Under the pieces are notes generated by a model that ran no database searches, was not told the origin of the DNA, and worked only from the letters and a program-made list of their open reading frames with translations. Position numbers and translations under genes: made by a program. Positions 1-10,800 of a stretch of DNA of 47,459 bases are shown piece after piece. Location of the stretch: assembly GCA_021202395.1 (NCBI GenBank), contig JAJQDC010000015.1, positions 1 to 47,459 of the forward strand, read 5' to 3'. This stretch comes from Clostridia bacterium (lineage in GTDB: Bacteria; Bacillota; Clostridia; Christensenellales; Borkfalkiaceae). How positions within the stretch are numbered: position 1 is the first letter of the stretch; each line of letters opens with the position of its first letter.

Positions 1-16
1 ATTTTGCTTTTAATTT

Positions 17-1642
17 TTACTTTGCGTATTCTACGCTTCTTGTTTCGCGTATAAAGTTTACCTTTATCTGGCCGGGATATTCAAGCTCAGATTCAATTTT
101 CTTTGCTATATCCCTTGCAAGGAACTGTGCCTGGGCGTCGTCTATCTGTTCAGGTTTAACCATAACGCGCACTTCCCTGCCTGCCTGTATTGCATAACAT
201 TTATCTACGCCTGCAAAGTCTGACGCAATTTCTTCTAACCGCTCAAGGCGTTTTACGTAGTTTGTTACAGTTTCGCGCCTTGCGCCAGGCCTTGCGCCGG
301 ATATACCGTCGGCAGCGGCTACAAGAACGGCTTCTACCGTTTTAGGCTCTACGTCGCCGTGGTGAGCGGCTATTGCGTTTATTACGGCAGGGCTCTCTTT
401 ATATTTTTTAGCAAGATCTGCGCCAAGCTGAACGTGGGTGCCTTCCTGCTCGTGGTCTACAGCTTTGCCTATATCGTGTAACAGACCTGCACGCTTTGCA
501 AGCGTTACATCTAAGCCGAGTTCCTGAGCCATAAGACCGGCAAGCTGGGCTACTTCTATAGAGTGCCTGTAAACATTCTGCCCATAGCTTGTTCTGTATT
601 TTAATCTGCCGATAAGCTTTATAAGTTCGGGATGGAGCCCGAAAATTCCAACTTCAAACATTGCGCTTTCGCCCGAAGCTTTAATTTCTGCATCAAGTTC
701 CTTGCGCACTTTTTCTACCGTTTCTTCTATTCTCGCGGGATGTATTCTTCCGTCTGCAATCAGTTTTTCTAACGAAAGCCTTGCAACTTCTCTTCTTATG
801 GGGTCGAACCCTGAAAGTATTACAACTTCCGGTGTGTCGTCTATTACAAATTCAATACCCGTAGCATTTTCAAGCGCACGGATATTTCTGCCCTCTCGAC
901 CGATTATTCTCGCTTTCATGTCATCGCTGGGGAGCGATACCGTAGATACTGTATTTTCTGACGTATGGTCAGCGGCACAGCGCTGTATTGCAAGAGCTAC
1001 TACTTTTTTTGCTTCGTTATTAGCCTCGTCTTTGGCGCGCTGTTCTATGTTCCTTACCTGTATGGCAACGTCGTGGCGGACGTCGTCTAAAATTTCTTCG
1101 GATAAAAGTTTTTTAGCTTCTTCTTTGGTCAGCTGGGCAACCTTTTCAAGTTCCTGTACCATAAGTTCATGCTGGTGGTTAACCTTATCCTGCGTCTTTA
1201 TGATCTCCTGTTCCTTTAAGGCGAGATCTTTCTTTTGCTGTTCAAGCGCGTCGCTACGTTTGTTATAAGTTTCTTCTTTTTTGTCAAGAGCGTCTTCCTT
1301 TTGCGTAAGGCGCTGTTCCTGCTTAGAAAGTTCAGCTTTCTTTTCTTTAGTTTCGCGTTCAAAGTCGTTTCTTAGTTTAAGTTCCTGTTCCTTAGCCTCT
1401 AATATAGCCTCTTTTTTTAATGCCTTACTCTCGGTCTGAGCATCGGCAACAATTTTTTTGGCGCGCTCTTCGGCGTCGCCGAGTTCTTTATTAGCCCTGT
1501 CTGTCTTATTCTTTAATTTAAGATATATGACAGCAACTACTATAGCAGCAGCTAAAAACAGCACAGCAAAAATGATTGCGACAATCATTCCTACCGTTTC
1601 GCCGCTTGCAAGAAACAGGGAGCTTATGCTTTGTAAATTCAT
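17..1642 (-). CDS. rny: Ribonuclease Y
   Basis: A 541-residue membrane-anchored endoribonuclease that starts mRNA decay in Gram-positive bacteria. The order is one N-terminal membrane helix (about residues 18-40), a long charged coiled coil (about 45-195), a KH RNA-binding domain with the [13 protein letters not shown] signature, and an HD phosphohydrolase domain with [11 protein letters not shown] and the metal-binding LLHDIGKA motif. Length and architecture match the family (about 520 residues). An in-frame ATG exists 15 codons upstream, but I chose the ATG at 1642 because AGGAGG lies five bases before it and the protein then begins right before the membrane helix. It has its own promoter and follows the ftsK-nadE operon, close to recA as in many Bacillota. 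The 5' leader can form a short hairpin at 1681-1701 (ACCCC with GGGGGT) of unknown importance. Confidence 0.96.
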   Translation of the reverse strand: MNLQSISSLFLASGETVGMIVAIIFAVLFLAAAIVVAVIYLKLKNKTDRANKELGDAEERAKKIVADAQTESKALKKEAILEAKEQELKLRNDFERETKEKKAELSKQEQRLTQKEDALDKKEETYNKRSDALEQQKKDLALKEQEIIKTQDKVNHQHELMVQELEKVAQLTKEEAKKLLSEEILDDVRHDVAIQVRNIEQRAKDEANNEAKKVVALAIQRCAADHTSENTVSTVSLPSDDMKARIIGREGRNIRALENATGIEFVIDDTPEVVILSGFDPIRREVARLSLEKLIADGRIHPARIEETVEKVRKELDAEIKASGESAMFEVGIFGLHPELIKLIGRLKYRTSYGQNVYRHSIEVAQLAGLMAQELGLDVTLAKRAGLLHDIGKAVDHEQEGTHVQLGADLAKKYKESPAVINAIAAHHGDVEPKTVEAVLVAAADGISGARPGARRETVTNYVKRLERLEEIASDFAGVDKCYAIQAGREVRVMVKPEQIDDAQAQFLARDIAKKIESELEYPGQIKVNFIRETRSVEYAK

Positions 1643-1719
1643 ATAAGCCTCCTGAGATAAAGTTTGTAAATATATACAAAACCCCAAATTTTTATGGGGG
1701 TAAGTTATATCCGTTATTT

Positions 1720-1748
1720 ATTTTACTACATAATTACGGCAAAGTCAA
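1720..1748 (-). promoter_or_regulatory. Sigma-A promoter of rny
   Basis: Read on the minus strand, TTGACT (1743-1748) is followed after 17 bases by TAAAAT (1720-1725). It lies about 80 bases upstream of the rny start and downstream of the nadE terminator, so rny can be transcribed independently. Confidence 0.75.
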
Positions 1749-1779
1749 TTTTTATAATAAAAGTTACAGTTAAATTGTG

Positions 1780-1806
1780 AAAATAAAAGACGGAAATATT
1801 TCCGCC
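1780..1806 (-). terminator. Intrinsic terminator after nadE
   Basis: On the minus strand GGCGGAAA pairs with TTTCCGTC (1789-1806, one G-U pair) and is followed by TTTTATTTT. It begins at the base next to the nadE stop codon and should end the ftsK-nadE transcript. Confidence 0.75.
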
Positions 1807-3726
1807 TTACCCATTTTTTATATCATTGAGCCATTCTGCAGGCATTGCGTCAGAAGGCATACGCCAGTCTCCGCGCGGAGAAAGGGTTACAGTACCTACC
1901 TTTACCCCGTCGGGTATGCAGGATCGTTTGAACTGCTGTGCAAAAAATCTTTTGTAAAAATTTTTCATCCACTTGTCTATCTCTTCTTCAGAAAAATCTT
2001 CTTTAAAAGTTTTTAACGCAAGGTACCTTACCTTTCCGGGCGCAAAGCCCCACCTTACCGCATAATACAAAAAGAAGTCATGCAGCATATAAGGCCCCAC
2101 TATGTCTTCTGTCTTTTGCGCTATTTTGCCGCTTTTGTCGGGGGGCAGCAGTTCGGGACTTATATCCGTATCAAGAATTGCGTTAAGCACTTCCTGCGCA
2201 CTGCCGCCAAGAATTTCTGCCTCGTGCCGTATAAGGTGCTGTACAAGCGTTTTAGGTACCGAGCTGTTTACCGCATACATAGACATATGGTCGCCGTTAT
2301 ACGTTGCCCAGCCAAGGGCAAGTTCACTTAAATCTCCTGTACCTATTACAAGCCCGCCAGTCTTGTTTGCGGTATTCATTAGTATCATAGTGCGCATACG
2401 TGCCTGAGCATTTTCGTAAGTTACGTCAAGCACATCAGGATCATGCTCTATATCTTTAAAATGAGTTAATACGCTGCCGGTTATATCTACCTGTTTAAAG
2501 GTAGCTCCTACCGCATTTATAAGTTTAACAGAGCTTGAAAGCGTCCTGCCCGTAGTGCCGAAACCGGGCATAGTTATAGCGATGATATCTTTCCTTTGTT
2601 TTTGTAAAATATCAAAAGCCCTGCATGTTACTAAAAGCGCAAGCGCAGAATCAAGCCCGCCCGATATTCCGATTACAGCCGTACGTGCGTCTGTATGTTT
2701 AAGCCGCTTTACAAGCCCCATTGCCTGTAAAGACAGTATCAGCTCCGTCCGTTCGCTAAGATCTGAATCGCTGTCAGGAACGAACGGAAGCTTTGGGAAA
2801 GTTCTGTCAGGCTCCCCCTTCGGCTGTGCCGCAGAAAATTTTACCGTACTGTAGCCGCTTGTTCCGCCGCAGGCAAAAAATGTATCGGAGCACCTGCGGC
2901 GCTCCCCTTCAAGTTTGTCGGCATCTATATCTGCATAAATAAGCCCGTTGTTAAACAACTTGCTTTCTGCAAGCACCGTGCCGTTTTCGCAGATGATGTC
3001 GTGCCCCGCAAAAACCATATCGGTAGTACTTTCGCCGTTGCCCGCATCACTGTAAACGTAGCCGCACAAAAGGCGTGCAGAGTGCATCTTTATCATATCG
3101 CGGCGGTATTCTGCTTTACCCGCAATTTCATCTGAGCATGACAAATTTACTATAATGTTAGCTCCTGCAACGGCATGCTCTGCCGAAGGCGGGCAGGGCA
3201 CCCATAAATCTTCGCAAAGCTCTGCCGCAACGGTAAATAACTTCTCTTTTTCGTGTTCAAAGATTACTTTTGTTCCGAAAATAACCCGGCTACCGTTTAT
3301 TTCTATATAAGAATTTTCTTTTTCAGCAGGGGTAAAGTGCCTTCCCTCGTAAAATTCACCGTAGGTAGGCAAATAAGTTTTGGGCACCACACCTATTACT
3401 TTACCGCAATTTATAGCTACAGCACAATTGAAAAGCCTGCCGTCCTTTTCTAAAGGGGCGCCTACAAAGACCAGAGCGTCTATTTTTTTAAGCTGTTCAC
3501 ACAGAGCGGATATACCGTTTAACACGCTGTTTAAAAGCACTCTTTGGTTAAAAAGATCTCCGCAGGTATAGCCGCAAATACACAGCTCCGGGAAAACTAT
3601 AACCTGGGCACCGTTCTGCGACGCTTCTGCAGCCGCTTTTGCTATTGAATTTACGTTAAAGCCAACATCCGCAACTTTAATTTCTGCAGTTGCGGAGCAT
3701 ACTTTTATAAAACCGTGGCGTATCAA
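1807..3726 (-). CDS. nadE: Glutamine-dependent NAD+ synthetase
   Basis: A 639-residue cytoplasmic enzyme that makes NAD+ from deamido-NAD+, ATP and glutamine. The N-terminal nitrilase-type glutaminase domain shows the catalytic triad: Glu in FPELCICGY, Lys in [13 protein letters not shown] and Cys in AAELCEDLW. The C-terminal synthetase domain carries the ATP-pyrophosphatase loop [12 protein letters not shown] and the later [11 protein letters not shown] motif. The two-domain length is typical. The start is TTG: no ATG lies near it, AGGAG sits seven to eight bases upstream inside recA, and the next residues (RHGFIKV) match the usual N-terminus. It overlaps the recA stop codon by three bases, so translation is probably coupled. 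It is the last gene of the ftsK operon. Confidence 0.95.
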   Translation of the reverse strand: MIRHGFIKVCSATAEIKVADVGFNVNSIAKAAAEASQNGAQVIVFPELCICGYTCGDLFNQRVLLNSVLNGISALCEQLKKIDALVFVGAPLEKDGRLFNCAVAINCGKVIGVVPKTYLPTYGEFYEGRHFTPAEKENSYIEINGSRVIFGTKVIFEHEKEKLFTVAAELCEDLWVPCPPSAEHAVAGANIIVNLSCSDEIAGKAEYRRDMIKMHSARLLCGYVYSDAGNGESTTDMVFAGHDIICENGTVLAESKLFNNGLIYADIDADKLEGERRRCSDTFFACGGTSGYSTVKFSAAQPKGEPDRTFPKLPFVPDSDSDLSERTELILSLQAMGLVKRLKHTDARTAVIGISGGLDSALALLVTCRAFDILQKQRKDIIAITMPGFGTTGRTLSSSVKLINAVGATFKQVDITGSVLTHFKDIEHDPDVLDVTYENAQARMRTMILMNTANKTGGLVIGTGDLSELALGWATYNGDHMSMYAVNSSVPKTLVQHLIRHEAEILGGSAQEVLNAILDTDISPELLPPDKSGKIAQKTEDIVGPYMLHDFFLYYAVRWGFAPGKVRYLALKTFKEDFSEEEIDKWMKNFYKRFFAQQFKRSCIPDGVKVGTVTLSPRGDWRMPSDAMPAEWLNDIKNG

Positions 3727-4730
3727 GCCTTTTTCTCCTGGGCTTCCCTGAAGGCATCCCTTATTGCAATTTCTACATCAAGGCTGAATTCTTCGTTATT
3801 GGCAAGGTATTCGCGTAATTTTTCCCTGCCCTGGGCAATTTTTTCATCTTTATAACTGAACCAAGAACCGCTCTTTTGCAGTATTCCGTACTCTACGCCA
3901 AGGTCTATAAGGCAGCCTTCGCGCGATATGCCCTTGCCGTATATAATGTCAAATTCGGCAACTTTAAACGGGGGAGCAACTTTATTTTTTACTACCTTGC
4001 ATTTTGTTCTGTTACCTATAATTTCGCCGTCGTCTTTAAGAGCGTCTGACTTTCTTATATCCAGACGGACAGAAGAGAAGTATTTAAGCGCCTTGCCGCC
4101 GGGCGTGGTTTCGGGGTTGCCGAACATAACGCCCACCTTTTCGCGAAGCTGGTTTATGAATATAACGCATGTTTTGGAGCGGCTGGTTATAGCCGTAAGT
4201 TTACGCAGTGCCTGAGACATTAACCTTGCAAGAAGACCGACGTGGGTGTCGCCCATATCCCCTTCTATTTCTGCCTTAGGCGTTAAAGCGGCAACAGAGT
4301 CTACCACTATTACGTCTACAGCGCTTGAGCGCACAAGCGATTCGCATATGTCAAGCGCCTGCTCGCCGGTATCGGGCTGGGATACGTAAAGCTCGTCGGT
4401 ATTGACGCCAAGATTTTTAGCGTACACTGCATCCAACGCATGTTCTGCGTCTATAAACGCAGCAATGCCGCCGCGCTTCTGTGCCTCTGCAACAATATGC
4501 AAAGCCACGGTTGTTTTACCCGACGACTCAGGTCCGTAAATTTCAAGTATCCTGCCGCGGGGCACGCCGCCTACGCCAAGCGCAAGGTCCAACGAAAGGC
4601 AGCCCGTAGGTATAACCTCAAGATCGGTATTTACGTTTACGTCGCCAAGCTTCATAATAGCACCCTTACCGTACTGCTTTTCTATCATAGAAACCATGGA
4701 ATTAAGCGCTCTTTGTTTTTCTTCGTTCAT
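3723..4730 (-). CDS. recA: Recombinase RecA
   Basis: A 335-residue ATP-dependent strand-exchange recombinase that also acts as co-protease for LexA-type repressors. Visible motifs are Walker [10 protein letters not shown], Walker [11 protein letters not shown], the DNA-binding loop regions ([11 protein letters not shown] and [17 protein letters not shown]) and the C-terminal domain. It is slightly shorter than E. coli RecA (353), with a short tail ending in QEKKA. GGAG lies before the ATG. It sits 12 bases after cinA and overlaps nadE. I see no LexA or DinR box directly upstream, as expected for an internal operon gene; damage induction would have to act through the distant operon promoter or an internal site I did not recognise. 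Confidence 0.98.
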   Translation of the reverse strand: MNEEKQRALNSMVSMIEKQYGKGAIMKLGDVNVNTDLEVIPTGCLSLDLALGVGGVPRGRILEIYGPESSGKTTVALHIVAEAQKRGGIAAFIDAEHALDAVYAKNLGVNTDELYVSQPDTGEQALDICESLVRSSAVDVIVVDSVAALTPKAEIEGDMGDTHVGLLARLMSQALRKLTAITSRSKTCVIFINQLREKVGVMFGNPETTPGGKALKYFSSVRLDIRKSDALKDDGEIIGNRTKCKVVKNKVAPPFKVAEFDIIYGKGISREGCLIDLGVEYGILQKSGSWFSYKDEKIAQGREKLREYLANNEEFSLDVEIAIRDAFREAQEKKA

Positions 4731-4742
4731 TATTTTCTCCTG

Positions 4743-5816
4743 TTATTTTATCTGTTTATATGTCAAAAACAGCGCATAGTTTATCGCCGTATTTGTTATT
4801 GTTTGTCTGTCGCCTTTAAGCACATATTTGTTTACAGACGTTCCGTTTTTTGTTGCTACGGCTATGTAGCAAAGCCCCACGGGTTTATTGGTATTGTCTG
4901 ACCCCGGCCCCGCAATGCCAGTAGTTGATATTGCCACGTCGCAGTTGCCCTGCGCGATAAGCCCTTCTGCCATCTCTCTGGCGGTTTCTTCTGAAACGGC
5001 TCCCGCAGATTTTATGGTCATGCCGTCTACGCCCAGCCGCGATATTTTAGATTCGTTAGAATAGGTATTAAGCCCTTCAAAGTACACTTCGCTTATGCCG
5101 GGTACTTCTACAAGTTTACGCCCCACGCCGCCGCCCGTAAAAGATTCAGCTACGCAGATTTTCATACGCCGCAGTTTTAACAGCTGGAACAGCCTTTGTG
5201 CAAGCGTTATATCTTCCAATGCGTAAACATAGTCGTCTATACCGCTTAAAATGATGCGCACGGCGTCGTCTAACAGCATCTTGGGGGAATCTTGCGAATA
5301 GATAATTTCTATAGTGCAGTCGCCGTAATCGGAATACACGTTGCAGTTAAGTTCTGGGTAAGCCGCTTTTGCCTTGCCTACGGCGTTTAAAATATCTTCT
5401 TCGGGCGCACCTACCGACTTTATATAACTTTTACCGAACCTTAGCTGATATTTTTTGCTGATATAATCGGTTACTTCCTGGTAACTTATTGCATTTGCGC
5501 CGTCGTAAAATCTTAAAAATACCGTCCTGTCCTGCGTATCAAGCGAACGTGCCATGTCAAAACGGCTGCCGTACAGCGGCTCAAGAAATTGCTTTAACGT
5601 AGTTTCCATTCTGGCAGGGCATAAAATTACAGTATTTTCAAAACTTTCTTTGCACTCCTTTAACTGCGTAACAATCTCTTTTGAGCAGTCAAAGGCTATT
5701 ATCGCAATCTTTTCAAAGTAAAACCCCGCAGATGCAAATGCCCGTACACACGGCGAATAATCTACAATATCTTCTGATAGTTTTTTGTTTTTTAAAAATA
5801 CAAGACAGTTTTTCAT
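4743..5816 (-). CDS. cinA: CinA-family protein with an eroded N-terminal domain
   Basis: A 357-residue protein. The C-terminal part (about 205-357) is a clear CinA_C domain, related to nicotinamide-nucleotide amidase, with CVAESFTGGGVGRKL, a conserved Tyr/Asn/Ser stretch and STTGIAGPGSDN. The middle (about 110-195) resembles the CinA KH-like domain. The first 105 residues can be aligned only loosely with the molybdopterin-binding-type domain of full CinA: the usual start (AEIIAVGTELLLG) and the GGLGPTxDD motif are missing, and CPARMETT stands in place of the latter. Amidase activity is likely; ADP-ribose pyrophosphatase activity of the N-domain is doubtful. Its start overlaps the pgsA stop codon as TAATG. 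The position between pgsA and recA is the classic one. Confidence 0.88.
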   Translation of the reverse strand: MKNCLVFLKNKKLSEDIVDYSPCVRAFASAGFYFEKIAIIAFDCSKEIVTQLKECKESFENTVILCPARMETTLKQFLEPLYGSRFDMARSLDTQDRTVFLRFYDGANAISYQEVTDYISKKYQLRFGKSYIKSVGAPEEDILNAVGKAKAAYPELNCNVYSDYGDCTIEIIYSQDSPKMLLDDAVRIILSGIDDYVYALEDITLAQRLFQLLKLRRMKICVAESFTGGGVGRKLVEVPGISEVYFEGLNTYSNESKISRLGVDGMTIKSAGAVSEETAREMAEGLIAQGNCDVAISTTGIAGPGSDNTNKPVGLCYIAVATKNGTSVNKYVLKGDRQTITNTAINYALFLTYKQIK

Positions 5817-6496
5817 TATTGTTTTAAAACTTGTATATTTTTTACTATATAATTTATTCCTGAAAGAATTGTGAGCACAACGGCTATGGCAAACAGAGCA
5901 AGACCTATATAGTTTATTATCTCGCCCGCTATATGGTCGGTAAGTTCGGCTATGCCTGCACCCGCAATCAAAACGGCTACGCTTACATCCTGGAAGGTTG
6001 TTTTATATTTACCGAACATATCTGCAGCTATTACTATACCTGCCGACGCCGCCACCGTTCTGAAGCCGCTTACTATAATCTCTCTGCCCAGAATTACGGC
6101 TACGCCGCAGCCTGCGGCAATTATAGCCCAGCTGCCAAGATTTGCCGTAAACACCTGCGGCCTGGTAAGAAGAACGATAAACGCAGTTGCAACAAGCACT
6201 TTATCTGCAATGGGGTCAAGAAATTTGCCAAGGTTGGTTACAAGGTGGTACTTTCTTGCAATCTTGCCGTCTAACATATCGGTTAAAGAAGCTATTATAA
6301 ACACGGCAAGGGCAACAAAATAGTGCCCGGTAAACTGCACATAAAAGAACAGCACAAACACAGGAATCATAATCATACGGCTTATAGTAAGTTTGTTGGG
6401 AAGGTTCATTACCCCCTTTCCTGCCGCAAATTTATACCCCTTTGTGTTTTTTATATCGTCCTGTTCCGCTTGTTTATTTGCTTCGTTTTCGCTCAT
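5816..6496 (-). CDS. pgsA: CDP-diacylglycerol-glycerol-3-phosphate 3-phosphatidyltransferase
   Basis: A 226-residue integral membrane enzyme making phosphatidylglycerol phosphate, the committed step to phosphatidylglycerol. The CDP-alcohol phosphotransferase signature DG-x2-AR-x8-G-x3-D-x3-D is intact (DGKIAR ... GKFLDPIAD), with several hydrophobic helices. Compared with relatives it has about 29 extra hydrophilic residues before MNLPNKLTISR. Two starts are possible: 6496, which overlaps rimO as ATGA and has GGAGG ten bases upstream, or 6409, the usual family start, preceded by a G-rich AGGAAAGGGGG tract. I kept the longer form because of the coupling overlap. Confidence 0.94.
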   Translation of the reverse strand: MSENEANKQAEQDDIKNTKGYKFAAGKGVMNLPNKLTISRMIMIPVFVLFFYVQFTGHYFVALAVFIIASLTDMLDGKIARKYHLVTNLGKFLDPIADKVLVATAFIVLLTRPQVFTANLGSWAIIAAGCGVAVILGREIIVSGFRTVAASAGIVIAADMFGKYKTTFQDVSVAVLIAGAGIAELTDHIAGEIINYIGLALFAIAVVLTILSGINYIVKNIQVLKQ

Positions 6497-7827
6497 AAAA
6501 CGTAATCCTCCGTTCTGCCGTACAAATCGTAACTGTCTGACGACGTTATTAGTATATCGTAAAACTTACCTTGTTCGGCATCGAACGCATTAAAGTAAAC
6601 TTTACCGTCTATATCCGGTGCGCTGAAGTACGCTCTGCCTTCAAAACAGTTTTTATCGTAATTGATTCCGTCGCACAAAACACGAATTTTTTTGCCGACA
6701 AAACTGCTTAAAAAGTTTGCAGAAACTTCTTTTTGTACGGCGTACATATTTTTTACCCGCCTTTTTTTAACGGCGTAAGGTATCTGGCCTTTAAGCTTGT
6801 AAGCGGGCGTATCCTTTTCGCGGGAATACGCAAAAAAGCCGCAGTTGGTTAGTTTTACCTGCCGTAAAAATTGAGCAAGAGCGTCGCTCTCTTCTTCCGT
6901 TTCAGAAGGAAAGCCGCAAATAAATGTAGATCTTATTGCAATTCCTTTAATCTCGCTCCGTAATCTGGATATAAGTTCAAGATAAGAATCTCTGGTACCT
7001 TTACGGTTCATAAGCTTTAAAATTCTGTCTTCGCTGTGCTGAAAGGGGATATCAAGATATTTTACTATCTTATCGTTGTTTTTTATCTCTGCAATAAGGG
7101 CGTCGTCTATCATTTCGGGGTAACAGTACAATAATCTTACACTATTAATGTTGTCAAGAGCTGTCAGCTTTTGCAAAATTTCACAAAGTTTTTTTTCGCC
7201 GTACAAATCTATTCCATACCGCGTTACGTCCTGAGCAACAAGTATAAGTTCCGATACGTCGCCCAAAGCTTCAGCTTCGGCGATAAGTTCATCAATGGGG
7301 TAGCTGAAATATCTGCCCCTTATTTTTGGTATAAGGCAGTAAGTGCACTTATTGTTGCAGCCGTCGGCTATTTTAAGGTAAGCGTAATGGCACGGCGTGG
7401 TAACAACCCTTTGCCGTGTATACTTATTATCGCCCTTGCCAACGTAATTTACCCTGCCGTAAGAATAAGAGAAATCTAATGCTTCAAAAAATTTATCGTA
7501 GTCGTACGTTCCCAAAAAGACGTCCGCTTCGGTAAGCTCGTCTGCAATTTCCCCGATAAACTTTTGCGGAAGGCAGCCTGTAACTACTATTTTTTCTAAA
7601 CAGCCGCCTTTGTACGAAGCACAGTCTATAACCGTTTCTATCGCCTCTTTGCGGGACTGGCCTAAAAATGAGCAGGTGTTTATAATAAGAATGTTAATCT
7701 TTTCTATCTCGTCAGAAACGGTATACCCGCGGGACTTTATATCTGCAAGCAGTTTTTCTGCATCTACCCTGTTTTTATCGCAGCCAAGGGAAATAAGCCC
7801 GAAGGTTTTTGTGGAAAAATCAGTCAT
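6493..7827 (-). CDS. rimO: Ribosomal protein S12 methylthiotransferase
   Basis: A 444-residue radical-SAM enzyme that methylthiolates an Asp of ribosomal protein S12. The N-terminal UPF0004 domain has its three cluster cysteines (SLGCDKNRVD, INTCSF, TGCLPQ). The radical-SAM domain has the CxxxCxxC motif in CNNKCTYC followed by IPKIRGR, and a C-terminal TRAM-like segment (about 370-435) binds substrate. LGCDKNRVD marks RimO rather than the tRNA enzyme MiaB. The start lies inside the end of ftsK (8-base overlap) and the stop overlaps pgsA. Confidence 0.96.
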   Translation of the reverse strand: MTDFSTKTFGLISLGCDKNRVDAEKLLADIKSRGYTVSDEIEKINILIINTCSFLGQSRKEAIETVIDCASYKGGCLEKIVVTGCLPQKFIGEIADELTEADVFLGTYDYDKFFEALDFSYSYGRVNYVGKGDNKYTRQRVVTTPCHYAYLKIADGCNNKCTYCLIPKIRGRYFSYPIDELIAEAEALGDVSELILVAQDVTRYGIDLYGEKKLCEILQKLTALDNINSVRLLYCYPEMIDDALIAEIKNNDKIVKYLDIPFQHSEDRILKLMNRKGTRDSYLELISRLRSEIKGIAIRSTFICGFPSETEEESDALAQFLRQVKLTNCGFFAYSREKDTPAYKLKGQIPYAVKKRRVKNMYAVQKEVSANFLSSFVGKKIRVLCDGINYDKNCFEGRAYFSAPDIDGKVYFNAFDAEQGKFYDILITSSDSYDLYGRTEDYVL

Positions 7828-10800
7828 CTATATCCCCGTATGTGTTTATAAATTCATCGCGCGATAAAAGAACTTTACGGGAATTTGGACCTTCGCCTTT
7901 GGTTATGTAATTCATATTTTCCATCCAGTCTATTATCTTACAAGCCTTCATATAGCCTATGGGGAAACGGCGCTGCAACATAGAAACAGAAGCTTTGTTA
8001 CTGTCTACACAGTACTTTAACGCACGTAAGAATACGTCGTCTATCTTGGTTTCTTCTATTTCGGAACCATTGCCGTCGCCTATGGATGCAGTTACTTCGG
8101 GTTCTTCTACCTTGTTGATAAAGTCAGAAACGCTCTGGTCAAAGTACGTTTCGTTGTTTTCTTTTATAAAGTCGGTAACCTTTTGCACTTCCTGAGAACC
8201 CACAAAGCAACCCTGTATTCTTATCAGATCAGGGCGTTCTGACGAACGGTAATACATATCGCCGGCACCAAGCAGTTTTTCTGCGCCGCCGCTGCCGAAT
8301 ATAACCTGGGAATCGTTTATAGAGCTTACTTTAAAGCCGATTTTTGTAGGCAGGTTAGATTTGATAAGACCGGTAATGCAGTCTACCGAAGGGCGCTGCG
8401 TGGCAAGTATAAGGTGTATGCCGCATGCACGTGCCTTTTGCACAAGCTTTATAATACGGCTTTCTATATCCTTTTTAGCCTGAAGCATAAGGTCGCCGAA
8501 TTCGTCTAAGATGATAACAATCTTAGGCAGCTTTTCAAGTCCGTCTTCAAGGTGGCTGTTATATTCGTTTAAATCTTTGGTAGCTACTTTTTTGCCGCCC
8601 TTTGCGTTTGTACCCGATTCCGTCATCTCTTTAAACAGCGAGTACCTGCGCTCCATCTCTTTAATAGCCCAGTTAAGCGCCTTAATGGCTTTGTCTACAT
8701 CGTAGATTATTTCGTTAATCATAAGATGAGGCAATTTATCGTAGCTTATAAATTCTACCTGCTTGGGGTCTACAAGAATCAGCCGCAGTTCTTCGGGACC
8801 GTACTTGTATAAAAGACTTATAAGCAGGGTGCTTAAACATATACTTTTACCGCTGCCCGTGGTACCAGCTACCAATAGGTGAGGCATTTTTGTTATATCG
8901 GGGCAGATTGGTTCGCCCTCTAAATTTTTACCAAGCGCAAAAGTAAGCGAGTTTGGCTTACAATTCATATAGCTTGACGACATAAGCATACTTTTAAGAC
9001 CGACTATGCTGCGCTTTGTATTGGGAACTTCTATAGACAATGCACCTTTGGCATAGTTAAGGTAGGCGTTTAAATTGTCCTTTTTAAGCGCCATTGCTAT
9101 AGCTTCTTTATAATTCAAAGACCTTTTGATGTTTGTTTTGTCTAAAATTATAACATCGTATCTTGTTAATGAAGGTCCTATAACTACGTCAGAAATTTCG
9201 CTGCCGATATTGAAATTCGCCAACGTTTCTACTATTATCTGCTTATTTTCTTCCACTTCTGCGGCATTCGCACTGCCGTAACCAGGGTAGTCGTCTAACA
9301 GGTCATAACTGGGGCGGACGTACTTCTTCCAGACATGCGGCTTGGGGGGCGGAGCGGGTTCTTCCTTCTTTTCTTCCTTTATTTCTGTGCGGTGCACCGG
9401 CGAAACAAGGGGTGTGCGTGCAACGGGAACTTCTTCATCGGCAGAAGTACGTACCGGCGGCAATTCTTCATTTTGCTCCGGTTGCGGGGTGCTGTCTGTT
9501 TCTTCGGGTACGTCGTCAAATAAATTTGCGTTGCTGCGCTGGCGGGGACTTTCCGTCCTGTCTTCGCTGCCGAAAAGATTTGAACTACCCCTTTCGCTCC
9601 TGCTTTCAGGCTGAGTATCTTCGTCAAATAAATTGGCATTGCTGCGCTGGCGGGGACCTTCCGTTCTGTCTTCGCCACCGAAAAGGTTAGAAGTACCCCT
9701 TTCGCTCCTGCTTTCAGGCTGGGTATCTTCGTCAAATAAATTGGCATTGCTGCGCGGGCGGGGACCTTCTGTTCTGTCTTCACCACCGAAAAGATTAGAA
9801 CTACCCCTTTCACGCGGAGAAATATTTTCTTCAGAAGAAGGCATAGCGCGGTCTGCACCGCGGGGAGCAATGCGCTCATTTTCGTCTTGCCTTGTTTCGC
9901 CTAAACGGGAATTGCCCGAACCGAAAAGATTATACAGTTCGTTAAAGCTGTTATCATCGGCAGGGCGGCTTGCTGCTTCGGGTTCTACAGATCCGTCGCG
10001 TGAACGTTCGCCAAAGCCCGCCTGCCTGCGGCTGCCGTCTTGCAAACTGTCTCCCTTTCCCGAAAATTCATCGGTACCGCTTGCACTGCGGGCAGAAAAA
10101 TCTTCTCCGCGGCGCGCCATGCCGTTATCTTCAGGTACATAAGGCTGACCTTCACTATGGGCTTCTGCAGGCTGTTCTTTATAACCGCCAAACAACGCAT
10201 CGCCGCCGTCTGCAACTTCTGCAGGCTGCTCTGATTGTGTATTTGTTTCATAAGGGAACACTTCGTAAAGGTCTTTAACATCGCTTACGCTTTCTGTCTG
10301 CGGCTGGGAAGAATACGCACCTGTGCTTGCCTGGGTGTAATCTTCAAGCTTATCGGTAGGTTCGTCGCCGTAGTAAACGCTGCCGGGCATACCCGTTTTT
10401 TGCTGTTCCACACTTTCCTGGTATGCCGAAGAATATGTTTTTTGTAAGTTGGTACCCGACCCCTTTTTACCGTTAGAAAAACCTTTTAAGTAATCTTCAT
10501 CAGAATGTATGGGGTGGTTAAAATAAGAATTTTCGTCAAAAATGCCGTTTCTTCTGTAATTTTCAGCAGCAAAATCATCGTCAAGCAAAAGCTTGGGACC
10601 AAGTGTTTTGTAGTCTATTTCCTGTGTCTGCCCCTGGGCGGGAACAGGTTCACGGGCTAAAATCTGCTGCACGGGCGGAACGGTTTCATATACGTCAGCC
10701 TGCCCGCCGTATACGTTTACGTTTGCTTCCTGCGGCACATGTTCATATACAGAATTGTCTGTTACGGCACTTTCCTGCGCGGGCTGCCCGCCGACAAAAA

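Noticed and set aside
1681-1701. Terminator before rny
   Set aside because: The stem is only five pairs and lies downstream of the rny promoter; at most a weak leader hairpin.
9513-9815. CRISPR-like array
   Set aside because: The repeats are contiguous 108-base coding units without spacers.
9335-10281. Several open frames of 90-170 codons on both strands within the ftsK linker
   Set aside because: They mirror the 108-bp repeat and low-complexity linker and have no SD or family resemblance.
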